Shown here in pieces: positions 8,808 to 15,990 of a stretch of 64,000 nt of DNA. Numbering within the stretch: position 1 is the first letter of the stretch; the number at the start of each line of letters is the position of its first letter. The notes under the pieces are model-generated. The model did not search any database and was not told the origin of the DNA. It worked only from the letters and a program-made list of their open reading frames with translations. The position numbers and the translations under genes are program-made. The stretch comes from Albibacterium profundi (GTDB lineage Bacteria; Bacteroidota; Bacteroidia; Sphingobacteriales; Sphingobacteriaceae), in NCBI RefSeq assembly GCF_042159835.1, contig NZ_JBBVGT010000003.1, positions 248,001 through 312,000 of the forward strand, given 5' to 3'.

Positions 8808-11800
8808 TTAATGCAGTTTGTCAGCGTGATCTTCTGGGTTGTAGTTCGCTTGAAGTTCTGCTAACTTCTTTTTACCGTATGCTATTCTAGTAATAAAGAC
8901 AAATAGTACAGGTACAACAAATATAGCAAATAAAGTAGCGATTGTCATACCCGAGGCTACCGTCCAACCAATGGTCTGACGCGATACGGCACTAGCGCCA
9001 GCCGAGAAAATCAAAGGCGTTACACCTAAGATAAAGGCTAGGGAAGTCATGATGATCGGGCGTAACCTCAATCTTACGGCTTCCAGGGTTGCTGCGATTA
9101 GCTCCATGCCCATGTCTACACGTTCTTTTGCAAATTCAACAATTAAAATTGCATTTTTTGCAGACAAACCAATGAGTGTGATGAAACCGACTTGCGCATA
9201 GATATTATTATCCAAGTGAGGTAGAAATATTAAAGCCAAGATTGCTCCGAACATCCCCAAAGGTACACTCAGTAGGATAGAGAATGGGACCGACCAACTT
9301 TCATAGAGGGCAACCAATAGGAGGAAAACAACAACGACGATTAATGCAAAGATAGTCGTTGTAGCATCTCCGGATTCCTTTTCTTGCTCACTGAGTCCAG
9401 AAAAACTGTAGGAGTAGCCACTTGGTAAAGATTGAACGGCAGTCTCCTCTAAGGCAGTCAAGGCATCACCACTACTATATCCCTGCATCGCACTACCACC
9501 TACTTCGATCGACCGGAACAGGTTGAAGTGATTAATAATGGAAGGATTTTCTTCTTTATGATAGGAAACCATCGTACTTAGTGGAACAGGTGTTCCCTGC
9601 ATATTGTTTACATAAAGATTGTTTAGGTTCTCGATGTTTGCTCGGTATGAGGTGTCAGCCTGTGTCACCACTCGGAAATTACGCCCAAAGCGAGTGAAGT
9701 CGTTTACATAACTACTACCAAAATTGCTAGCGATGGTACTATATACGGAGCCGATCGATACACCCATTCTCTTAACCTGATCACGGTTTACCTCTACTTT
9801 ATAATTCGGTGTCCTTGAATTGAAGAGTGTATAGGCCATGCCAATTTCAGGGCGCTGATTTGCAGCTCCGATAAACTGTCCCGCTATGCTCTCAAAATTC
9901 TTAATATCTCCGGTTTGTTGTTCTTGAATTTGGATCGTAAACCCACCGCTGATACCCAAGCCGGGAATAGGAGGAGGTTGTACTGCCAGAAGCATACCTT
10001 CCGGATCAAGTGCAAATTCCTGAGATACACTGGCCAGCACCTCAGCTACCCCTCGTTCACGTTCACCCCAAGGTTTTAATTGTACGAAGAATGTTGCCGA
10101 ATTGGATTTGAATGCACTGTTCAATATATTAATTCCCGTAATCGCCGTAACACCAGATATTTCTGGGTTCTTCTCTCGTACGGTTTGAGATACGCGGTCG
10201 ACAAATGCTTGTGTTCTAGCGGTTGAGGATCCTTCAGGTAAAGAAGCACCCATAATGAATACACCAGCATCTTCTGTTGGAATAAATCCCGATGGTTTGG
10301 CAGAAAACAAGCCGATCGTTCCAACATAGATACAAATCAATACGATTAATACCAAAGGCGTTTTTTGTAAGCACCATTTTACGTTATCGGAATAATTTCT
10401 AGTTACTTTTTCAAACCATCTATTAAATCTGTAGAACCAACGGTTTATGCCTTTTGCTTCTTTGTTGAGTTTGCTTGGTCGCAGTAACATAGCACAAAGT
10501 GCTGGTGTTAACGAGAGAGCAACAAATGCAGAGATGAGTACCGAGATGGCGATTGTAATTGCAAATTGCTGATACAATTGACCCACCATACCGGGGATAA
10601 AGCCCACCGGAATAAATACCGATGCTAAAATCAGGGCAATTGCTATCACCGGAGCGGTAATATCTTTCATTGCTTTCATAGTAGCTTCCCGAGGAGATGA
10701 ACCCTGGTCGATATAATGCTGGACGGCCTCGACGACGACAATGGCATCATCCACCACAATACCAATCGCCAAAACAAAACCAAACATGGTCAGCACATTC
10801 ACTGAAAAACCTAAGACCGAGAAAAAGATGAAGGTACCGATAATGGAAACCGGTATCGCCAGTATCGGAATAAGAGTCGCCCGCCAGCTTTGTAGGAATA
10901 CGAATACTACGATGGTTACCAAGATAATAGCTTCAATCAGGGTATGTAATACTGAATTGATCGACTCATGGACAATGGATACAGTTTCATAACCCACGAT
11001 ATAATCCAAGTCTTCTGGGAACGACTGTTTCAGTCGCTCCAAAGCTTCATAAATACCTTCGGCTGTTTGTACGGCATTTCCCCCGGGCGTTTGCATAATC
11101 CCCATCATGGCAGCTACGTCATCATTAACTTTTGCACTAATGTTATAAGCAAACTGTCCTAATTCAACTCGTGCTACATCTTTCAAGTAAACCGGTGAGC
11201 CGTCGGTATTCGTTTTGACGATGATATTTCTAAACTCTTCTTCAGTTGAAAGAGCGCCATCCAAGATTACCGAATATTCAAAAGTTTGGCCTTGTTGCTG
11301 TGGCGGGCCGCCAACGCTACCGCCCGGCATTCGGTTGTTTTGTTCTTGGATAGCAGCCGTAATTTGTGCCGGCGTGATTCCCATTGACGCCATTTTTCCA
11401 GCGTCCATCCATACACGCATACTAAATGGCTGCCCGAAGGCCATAACATCACCGACTCCCGGCACACGCATCATCTCATCTTTAACATAAAGGTTGGCGT
11501 AGTTGGCCAAGAACTGTTGGTCGTATGTACCGTTCGGTGAAATTAACCCCAGTACCATAAGCATGTCGCTATTCGCCTTCTTGGTAACTACACCGAGGCG
11601 TCTAACAGGTTCAGGTAGAGCCGGCTCAGCAATTGCAACACGGTTCTGTACATCTAAGGCGGCGATATCGATATCGGTTCCAACCTCAAAAGTTACAGTA
11701 ATGCTGGAGCGACCGTCAGCTGTACTCGATGAAGTGATGTATTTCATTCCCGGAGTACCGTTGATTTGACTTTCAATAGGTGTCGTAACCGTTTGTTCTA

Positions 11801-11972
11801 CGGTTTGTGCATCCGCACCCGTGTAGTTGGCTGTAACCGTGACGGTAGGAGGGGCAATGTTTGGATATTGACTGATGGGCAGTCCCGTTAAGACAATGGT
11901 GCCGACCAAGACAATCAGTATCGATATAACGATGGCCATGGCCGGTCGTTTTATAAATATTTCTGATATCAT
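8808..11972 (-). CDS. RND multidrug efflux transporter, HAE1 (AcrB-like) family, second copy
   Basis: A 1054-residue AcrB-type pump, only moderately similar to the one at 653-3814. It begins MISEIFIKRPAMAIVISIL. The proton-relay aspartates are in GIVVDDAIVVVEAV and the lysine in GLSAKNAILIVEFAKERV. The periplasmic part includes NNRMPGGSVGGPPQQQG, typical of Bacteroidota pumps. Twelve membrane helices and two large periplasmic loops are expected. Gene order here is outer membrane factor, adaptor, transporter, usp, so the duct gene comes first, unlike the first operon where it is last. The substrate is unknown. Confidence 0.96.
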   Translation of the reverse strand: MISEIFIKRPAMAIVISILIVLVGTIVLTGLPISQYPNIAPPTVTVTANYTGADAQTVEQTVTTPIESQINGTPGMKYITSSSTADGRSSITVTFEVGTDIDIAALDVQNRVAIAEPALPEPVRRLGVVTKKANSDMLMVLGLISPNGTYDQQFLANYANLYVKDEMMRVPGVGDVMAFGQPFSMRVWMDAGKMASMGITPAQITAAIQEQNNRMPGGSVGGPPQQQGQTFEYSVILDGALSTEEEFRNIIVKTNTDGSPVYLKDVARVELGQFAYNISAKVNDDVAAMMGIMQTPGGNAVQTAEGIYEALERLKQSFPEDLDYIVGYETVSIVHESINSVLHTLIEAIILVTIVVFVFLQSWRATLIPILAIPVSIIGTFIFFSVLGFSVNVLTMFGFVLAIGIVVDDAIVVVEAVQHYIDQGSSPREATMKAMKDITAPVIAIALILASVFIPVGFIPGMVGQLYQQFAITIAISVLISAFVALSLTPALCAMLLRPSKLNKEAKGINRWFYRFNRWFEKVTRNYSDNVKWCLQKTPLVLIVLICIYVGTIGLFSAKPSGFIPTEDAGVFIMGASLPEGSSTARTQAFVDRVSQTVREKNPEISGVTAITGINILNSAFKSNSATFFVQLKPWGERERGVAEVLASVSQEFALDPEGMLLAVQPPPIPGLGISGGFTIQIQEQQTGDIKNFESIAGQFIGAANQRPEIGMAYTLFNSRTPNYKVEVNRDQVKRMGVSIGSVYSTIASNFGSSYVNDFTRFGRNFRVVTQADTSYRANIENLNNLYVNNMQGTPVPLSTMVSYHKEENPSIINHFNLFRSIEVGGSAMQGYSSGDALTALEETAVQSLPSGYSYSFSGLSEQEKESGDATTTIFALIVVVVFLLLVALYESWSVPFSILLSVPLGMFGAILALIFLPHLDNNIYAQVGFITLIGLSAKNAILIVEFAKERVDMGMELIAATLEAVRLRLRPIIMTSLAFILGVTPLIFSAGASAVSRQTIGWTVASGMTIATLFAIFVVPVLFVFITRIAYGKKKLAELQANYNPEDHADKLH

Positions 11973-11998
11973 AGTATTTTGCTAATTAATAATGGAAC

Positions 11999-13162
11999 TT
12001 AGTTGCTGGGTGTAGTTGCCGGAGCGTCCGTCACATTGCTATCCGCTTGCTTAGCTGGTTGAACTACTGCACCCGGACGTAGTTTCATAATCCCTTCTGA
12101 AACAATAACATCCCCTTCTTTCAATCCTTCTTTAATAACAATCATTTGGCCAACTTGCGGACCTACTTCAACAATCTGCTGGTTGACTTTGCTACTATCG
12201 CCAACGACATACACTGAGTATTTGCCGAGTTGTTCTAAAACAGATTTGTGTGGAATTACCAATTGCGGCTCACTGCTTTTGTTAAGAACCGTAACATTAC
12301 AGTTCATGCCCGGTATCAAGGTTCCGTTAGGATTTGGGAAGCTAATGCGAACGGTAATTGTACCCGTATTTGGATCAACAGCACGGTCGATGGCGTGGAT
12401 ACGTCCATTTAATGCATAGCGATTTCCGTTTTGTTCAATCGAAAAGATCGAATCGCTTACCGTTGTACTCGGGTTCTTCTGTAACTCAACGAAGCGAGCG
12501 ATGTCGCGTTGGTTCAACGCAATATCTACTGCGATAGGGTCATTGGTAGATACCGTGTTTAAAAGCGTTGATCCCGGCGTAACTAACGCTCCCAATTTCA
12601 CTTGTGAAATGCCAATGGTTCCGGTCAGTGGTGAAACAATCACCGACTTTCTGTAATTTGCTTCCGCAGATGCTAAACTAGCTTCGGCTGCGGCTACTTG
12701 TGATTTAGCATTAGCTAGGTCTGTTAATGCATAATCGACTCGCTGTTGGGCGATCGCTTCTTTTTTCGCAAGATTGGTATAGCGCTCCGCATCTTTATCA
12801 GCCCGTGCCAGATTTGCTTTCGCTACTTCTAAATTTGCTTTAGCAGAATTGAACGCTGCTTGGTAGTTGGTGCGGTCAATTTCATAAAGACGTTGACCTT
12901 TGTTTACTTTCTGACCGTCTTGAACAAAGATGCCAGTGATATACCCGCCGACTTCTCCGCGTAACTCAACTTCTTGTAAAGGTACAACCACTCCTGGATA
13001 GGAATCCGGAACGGTTACAGATGACTTTTCTACAGTAAATGTAGCTACGGGCATAGGAGGGGGTGCCGACTGTTGTCCACCACCTTGTTGTGAGTTGCCA
13101 CATGATGCAATTAATGCAGTACTCAAAAGTATAATACCTGTTTTTATGTGATTCAAGTTCAT
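11999..13162 (-). CDS. RND efflux periplasmic adaptor, lipoprotein, second copy
   Basis: A 387-residue AcrA/MexA-type adaptor. The signal peptide ends in lipobox LIASC near residue 21, followed by a Gln/Gly/Pro linker. The first lipoyl half (LRGEVGGYITGIFVQDGQKV) leads into an Ala-rich helical hairpin of about 70 residues (AKANLEVAKANLARADKDAE), then SPLTGTIGISQVKLGALV and the beta-barrel and membrane-proximal domains, ending with EGLKEGDVIVSEGIMKLRPG. It starts 10 nt after the duct gene and is followed 26 nt later by the transporter, so all are one transcript. Confidence 0.95.
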   Translation of the reverse strand: MNLNHIKTGIILLSTALIASCGNSQQGGGQQSAPPPMPVATFTVEKSSVTVPDSYPGVVVPLQEVELRGEVGGYITGIFVQDGQKVNKGQRLYEIDRTNYQAAFNSAKANLEVAKANLARADKDAERYTNLAKKEAIAQQRVDYALTDLANAKSQVAAAEASLASAEANYRKSVIVSPLTGTIGISQVKLGALVTPGSTLLNTVSTNDPIAVDIALNQRDIARFVELQKNPSTTVSDSIFSIEQNGNRYALNGRIHAIDRAVDPNTGTITVRISFPNPNGTLIPGMNCNVTVLNKSSEPQLVIPHKSVLEQLGKYSVYVVGDSSKVNQQIVEVGPQVGQMIVIKEGLKEGDVIVSEGIMKLRPGAVVQPAKQADSNVTDAPATTPSN

Positions 13163-13172
13163 TTCTAATATA

Positions 13173-14519
13173 TTATTGGTTTAGTGAAACAGTGCCTAGT
13201 GCCTGCTGTACATCCAGTTTAGACGAAAGCAAACTATATAGTGTGTTTAGATAATTTAATTGTGCGGTACGCAGAGCGGTTTCGGATGTCATCAAATCGA
13301 GATACGTTTTAATGCCTTCGTCATATTGAAGTTTAATGGTATTATAAACCTCTTCAGATAATTTGACATTTTGGTTGGCTACTTTCCAATCGTTCAAGTT
13401 TGCTTTGTAGGATGCCATCGCGAGTTCATATTGACTGTTGATTAGATTCTTAGTATCCTCAATATCAAGTTCTATACGTTCCTCAAGTAATTGTGACTTT
13501 TTGATTTCCTGGATGCGCTTAGTTCCCGAAAAAATAGGAATACTTAAGCGTAAGCCAACAACGGAACTTGGGAACGATTGTTTGTATAGTTCGCTGAATT
13601 GGTCGTGGTTATAAGCCCACCCATAGTTTATAAAGCCAGATAAACTCGGCATAAACTGCAATTTATTATAGTTTGTGTTTATCTCTTGTAACTGTTTGCT
13701 GGTTAACAATTGTCTGTATTCCACACGGTTCTGGTAATTCAGTACTTCAGTGGTGTCGAGCAATACATTACGTTCCATTTCCTGTCCGTCAAATGAAAGA
13801 GTTAGGTCCTTTGTCGGCTCATAACCAATTAATGATTTTAAGAACGCGTATTTGTATTTTAAGATTTCCTCTGTACGTTTTTTGTCCGCCTTAGAGTTGC
13901 TTAAGCTGATTTGCGCTCGTTGATAGTCGGTTTTGTCGACCAAGCCTACGTCAAACTGTGCCTTAGCGTCTTGGAATTGCTTTTCCAGACGTGCAATATT
14001 TTCCACAATAATTTGCAGTTGCTCTTGACTTGTTAGGATATCGTAATATGCTTTACTAACTTCTACAATGGTGTTAATGCTACGGTTCTCAGTGTTCAAA
14101 TCGTATTGCTCACGATAAAACTTCGCAGACTTTGACGCTTGGATAAGACCTGCATTTAACAACTGTTGGTCAGCCTGTATCGTCAAGCCCGATGAGTTCT
14201 TTGTGCCCATCGTAATATAAGTCGTTTCTCCGCCCATGGTTAAGGGGCTCACCGCCTGCTTTAAATTATGGTTAAAGTTGGCGTTCGCACTGACTTGTGG
14301 TAACCAACCAGATAAGGCCGAGTTTATTTCTCTTTCGCCAATCTCTTCATCGATTAATGCCTGCTTCATTTTTGGTTGGTTTCGTAAGGCATATTCTACG
14401 AGTTGGGGCAAGGTGGCATTACTTAGACTGCGGCCTTCCGTAGTTTGAGCCTTTAATATTCCAGGTATTAGCAGGAATATAATACCTAAAATACTGAAAC
14501 TGCGTTTAAAGATTTTCAT
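13173..14519 (-). CDS. TolC-family outer membrane efflux protein
   Basis: A 448-residue outer membrane factor with a cleavable signal peptide ending GILKAQ rather than a lipobox, unlike the duct protein of the first pump. Two repeated OEP units are visible, each with long helices rich in Gln, Leu and Ala (YALRNQPKMKQALIDEEIGE in the first, NQNVKLSEEVYNTIKLQYDEG in the second). The latter motif (N-V-x-L-x-x-x-x-Y-x-x-x-x-x-x-x-Y-x-x-G) is a TolC signature. It is the first gene of the operon. Its upstream region of about 270 nt is shared with the divergent AraC-type regulator unit. Confidence 0.93.
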   Translation of the reverse strand: MKIFKRSFSILGIIFLLIPGILKAQTTEGRSLSNATLPQLVEYALRNQPKMKQALIDEEIGEREINSALSGWLPQVSANANFNHNLKQAVSPLTMGGETTYITMGTKNSSGLTIQADQQLLNAGLIQASKSAKFYREQYDLNTENRSINTIVEVSKAYYDILTSQEQLQIIVENIARLEKQFQDAKAQFDVGLVDKTDYQRAQISLSNSKADKKRTEEILKYKYAFLKSLIGYEPTKDLTLSFDGQEMERNVLLDTTEVLNYQNRVEYRQLLTSKQLQEINTNYNKLQFMPSLSGFINYGWAYNHDQFSELYKQSFPSSVVGLRLSIPIFSGTKRIQEIKKSQLLEERIELDIEDTKNLINSQYELAMASYKANLNDWKVANQNVKLSEEVYNTIKLQYDEGIKTYLDLMTSETALRTAQLNYLNTLYSLLSSKLDVQQALGTVSLNQ

Positions 14520-14647
14520 TCGTTATGTTTGATTTGATATTAAAAAACGTACACTAAAATTATGGTCTTCATATCCAGTGATTCGCAAAACATGCGCAAA
14601 GTACGGTACAAATGAGCCGTTAAAAAAGGGTTCTTTATCGTTTATTT

Positions 14648-14665
14648 TGGTCTATATGTCGTATT
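14648..14665. promoter_or_regulatory. Candidate operator, motif shared with 7779-7796
   Basis: The sequence TGGTCTATATGTCGTATT differs at one position from the site upstream of the beta-barrel gene. It lies about 130 nt upstream of the duct gene of the second RND operon. Its role as a regulator site is inferred from position and similarity only. Confidence 0.3.
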
Positions 14666-14713
14666 TGTTTTTAAATTAGATTTTGATGACATTTGAAAAA
14701 AGATGTCATACAT

Positions 14714-14761
14714 AAATTGCCATTTCAACCAAATTGCCATGGGTTGAAAACCTTATCTTTG
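14714..14761 (+). promoter_or_regulatory. Promoter with overlapping repeats for the AraC unit
   Basis: A -7 box TATCTTTG lies at 14754-14761, with ATTG (14733-14736) 17 nt upstream as possible -33 element. Over it sit two direct copies of AAATTGCCAT (14714-14723 and 14731-14740) and an inverted repeat TTTCAACC/GGTTGAAA (14723-14730 with 14742-14749). The overlap with the promoter suggests a repressor or autoregulator site, as AraC-type proteins bind paired half-sites. Confidence 0.5.
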
Positions 14762-14791
14762 TGAAGGTTTATATAAAAGGAAGCATCGCTT

Positions 14792-14983
14792 ATGAGATTA
14801 TATTTAATTTACTTAGTTGGATATAAGCTTATAACGACCGCTTATGACATTTCGTATAATGATCTAATAGGAAATGATCGCTGTATTTATGACATTGCAA
14901 AAGAATGTGTCGGCAAAGATTTTTCTGTAAAAACGACCAATAAAAAGATGTCCGATTCTAAATGTTATAAGAAGTTAAAGTAA
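14792..14983 (+). CDS. Small ORF of unknown function in the araC leader region
   Basis: A 63-residue frame beginning MRLYLIYLVGYKLITTAYDI, about 30 nt after a promoter-like -7 box and ending at a short hairpin. The product would be hydrophobic at the N-terminus and basic at the C-terminus, with three cysteines. I recognise no family. It could be a real small protein, a leader ORF in the regulator mRNA, or a chance frame. Only its position between promoter and hairpin argues for it. Confidence 0.3.
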   Translation: MRLYLIYLVGYKLITTAYDISYNDLIGNDRCIYDIAKECVGKDFSVKTTNKKMSDSKCYKKLK

Positions 14984-15002
14984 AAGACGTCTAGGTCTTT
15001 TA
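14981..15002 (+). terminator. Hairpin just after the small ORF
   Basis: Arms TAAAAGAC (14981-14988) and GTCTTTTA (14995-15002) flank a 6-nt loop and begin at the stop codon of the small ORF. The U-rich 3' arm could end some transcripts, but there is no U-run beyond it, so termination would be partial. Confidence 0.4.
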
Positions 15003-15050
15003 TGGTCAATTGTAGTTTGTTGCAACTGACTATATTTTAATGATATAAAA

Positions 15051-15980
15051 ATGAAAACAAAAAGCGAAGAACAGAAAGCAAAGCAAATTAGTCAACTTGC
15101 TGACTTAGGACATGATCGACATAAATTTTTACATACCGTATTGGATGGTTTTGTCGTTATTGATAAGCACGAGATCAACGCGGACGATGAGTGGCTGCGG
15201 AAAAAGGTAGTTAGTCGCCGATCTGAGCGAATATCAATATTTATTGTAACCGATGGACACGGGAAGATTAACCTCGACATGCGGGATTATGACATTAAGA
15301 AAAATTCCTTAGTGGTGATTTCTCCGACAACCATCATGAGCATGCTCCCGGTTGAGACATCCTATACACTATCGGGAGTTAGCTTTACGATCGATTTTAT
15401 GGCGGAAGTGGGTATGCCAGAAAATGGCTCCGACGTATTCGCTTTTTTTTCCAGTCGTTTCTCCCCGGTCTGGAACCTAGAGGAGGAGGATACTCAATTG
15501 ATTATCGCCTTGATTGGTCGCTTAATTGAACGCACAGCTCAATATGCAATTCATCCCTTCGGTAAAGAGATTCTGATACATAGTTTCTTTATTTTTTTGT
15601 ATGAACTTGGTGCTATGGCTCAAAAGTATTCCCAGATGACCCGGATGAATTTCACGCGACAAGAAAGGCTAATCATTAAATTTGGTAATCTCGCACGCGA
15701 GCAGTTTAGAGAGGTTCGTACGGTAAAGAAGTATGCGGACCAACTAAATGTATCAGCAAAGTACCTCAGTGAAATTGTCAAAGAATTTTCTGGTAAGAAT
15801 GCTAGTGAAATTATAAATGATCTTGTTATATTGGAGGCAAAATTTTTGTTAGGTCGATCCGAATTAAGTATCGGTGAAATTGCTGATAATCTCAATTTTA
15901 GTGATCAGTCCTTTTTTGGCAAGTATTTTAAAAGACACACCGGTATGTCTCCAAAAGCCTACCGAGAGTCTGAATTTTAA
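15051..15980 (+). CDS. AraC-family transcriptional regulator
   Basis: A 309-residue cytoplasmic regulator. The N-terminal 180 residues form a cupin-like sensor half (SIFIVTDGHGKINLDMRDY, KKNSLVVISPTTIMSM). The C-terminal 100 residues hold the two helix-turn-helix units of AraC proteins: REQFREVRTVKKYADQLNVS, then SIGEIADNLNFSDQSFFGKY followed by FKRHTGMSPKAYRES, the family signature. It lies divergent to the second RND operon and 10 nt before the large MG2/plug gene. It is therefore a likely controller of one or both. The ligand is unknown. Confidence 0.93.
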   Translation: MKTKSEEQKAKQISQLADLGHDRHKFLHTVLDGFVVIDKHEINADDEWLRKKVVSRRSERISIFIVTDGHGKINLDMRDYDIKKNSLVVISPTTIMSMLPVETSYTLSGVSFTIDFMAEVGMPENGSDVFAFFSSRFSPVWNLEEEDTQLIIALIGRLIERTAQYAIHPFGKEILIHSFFIFLYELGAMAQKYSQMTRMNFTRQERLIIKFGNLAREQFREVRTVKKYADQLNVSAKYLSEIVKEFSGKNASEIINDLVILEAKFLLGRSELSIGEIADNLNFSDQSFFGKYFKRHTGMSPKAYRESEF

Positions 15981-15990
15981 ATTCCCTTAG

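Larger units (their letters stand above)
14520..14791. promoter_or_regulatory. Divergent control region between second RND operon and AraC unit
   Basis: About 270 nt of AT-rich noncoding DNA. It holds an 18-bp motif at 14648-14665 that recurs upstream of the beta-barrel gene. It also holds a repeat cluster at 14714-14749 and a plus-strand -7 box at 14754-14761. No convincing TAnnTTTG was found for the minus-strand operon. Confidence 0.5.
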
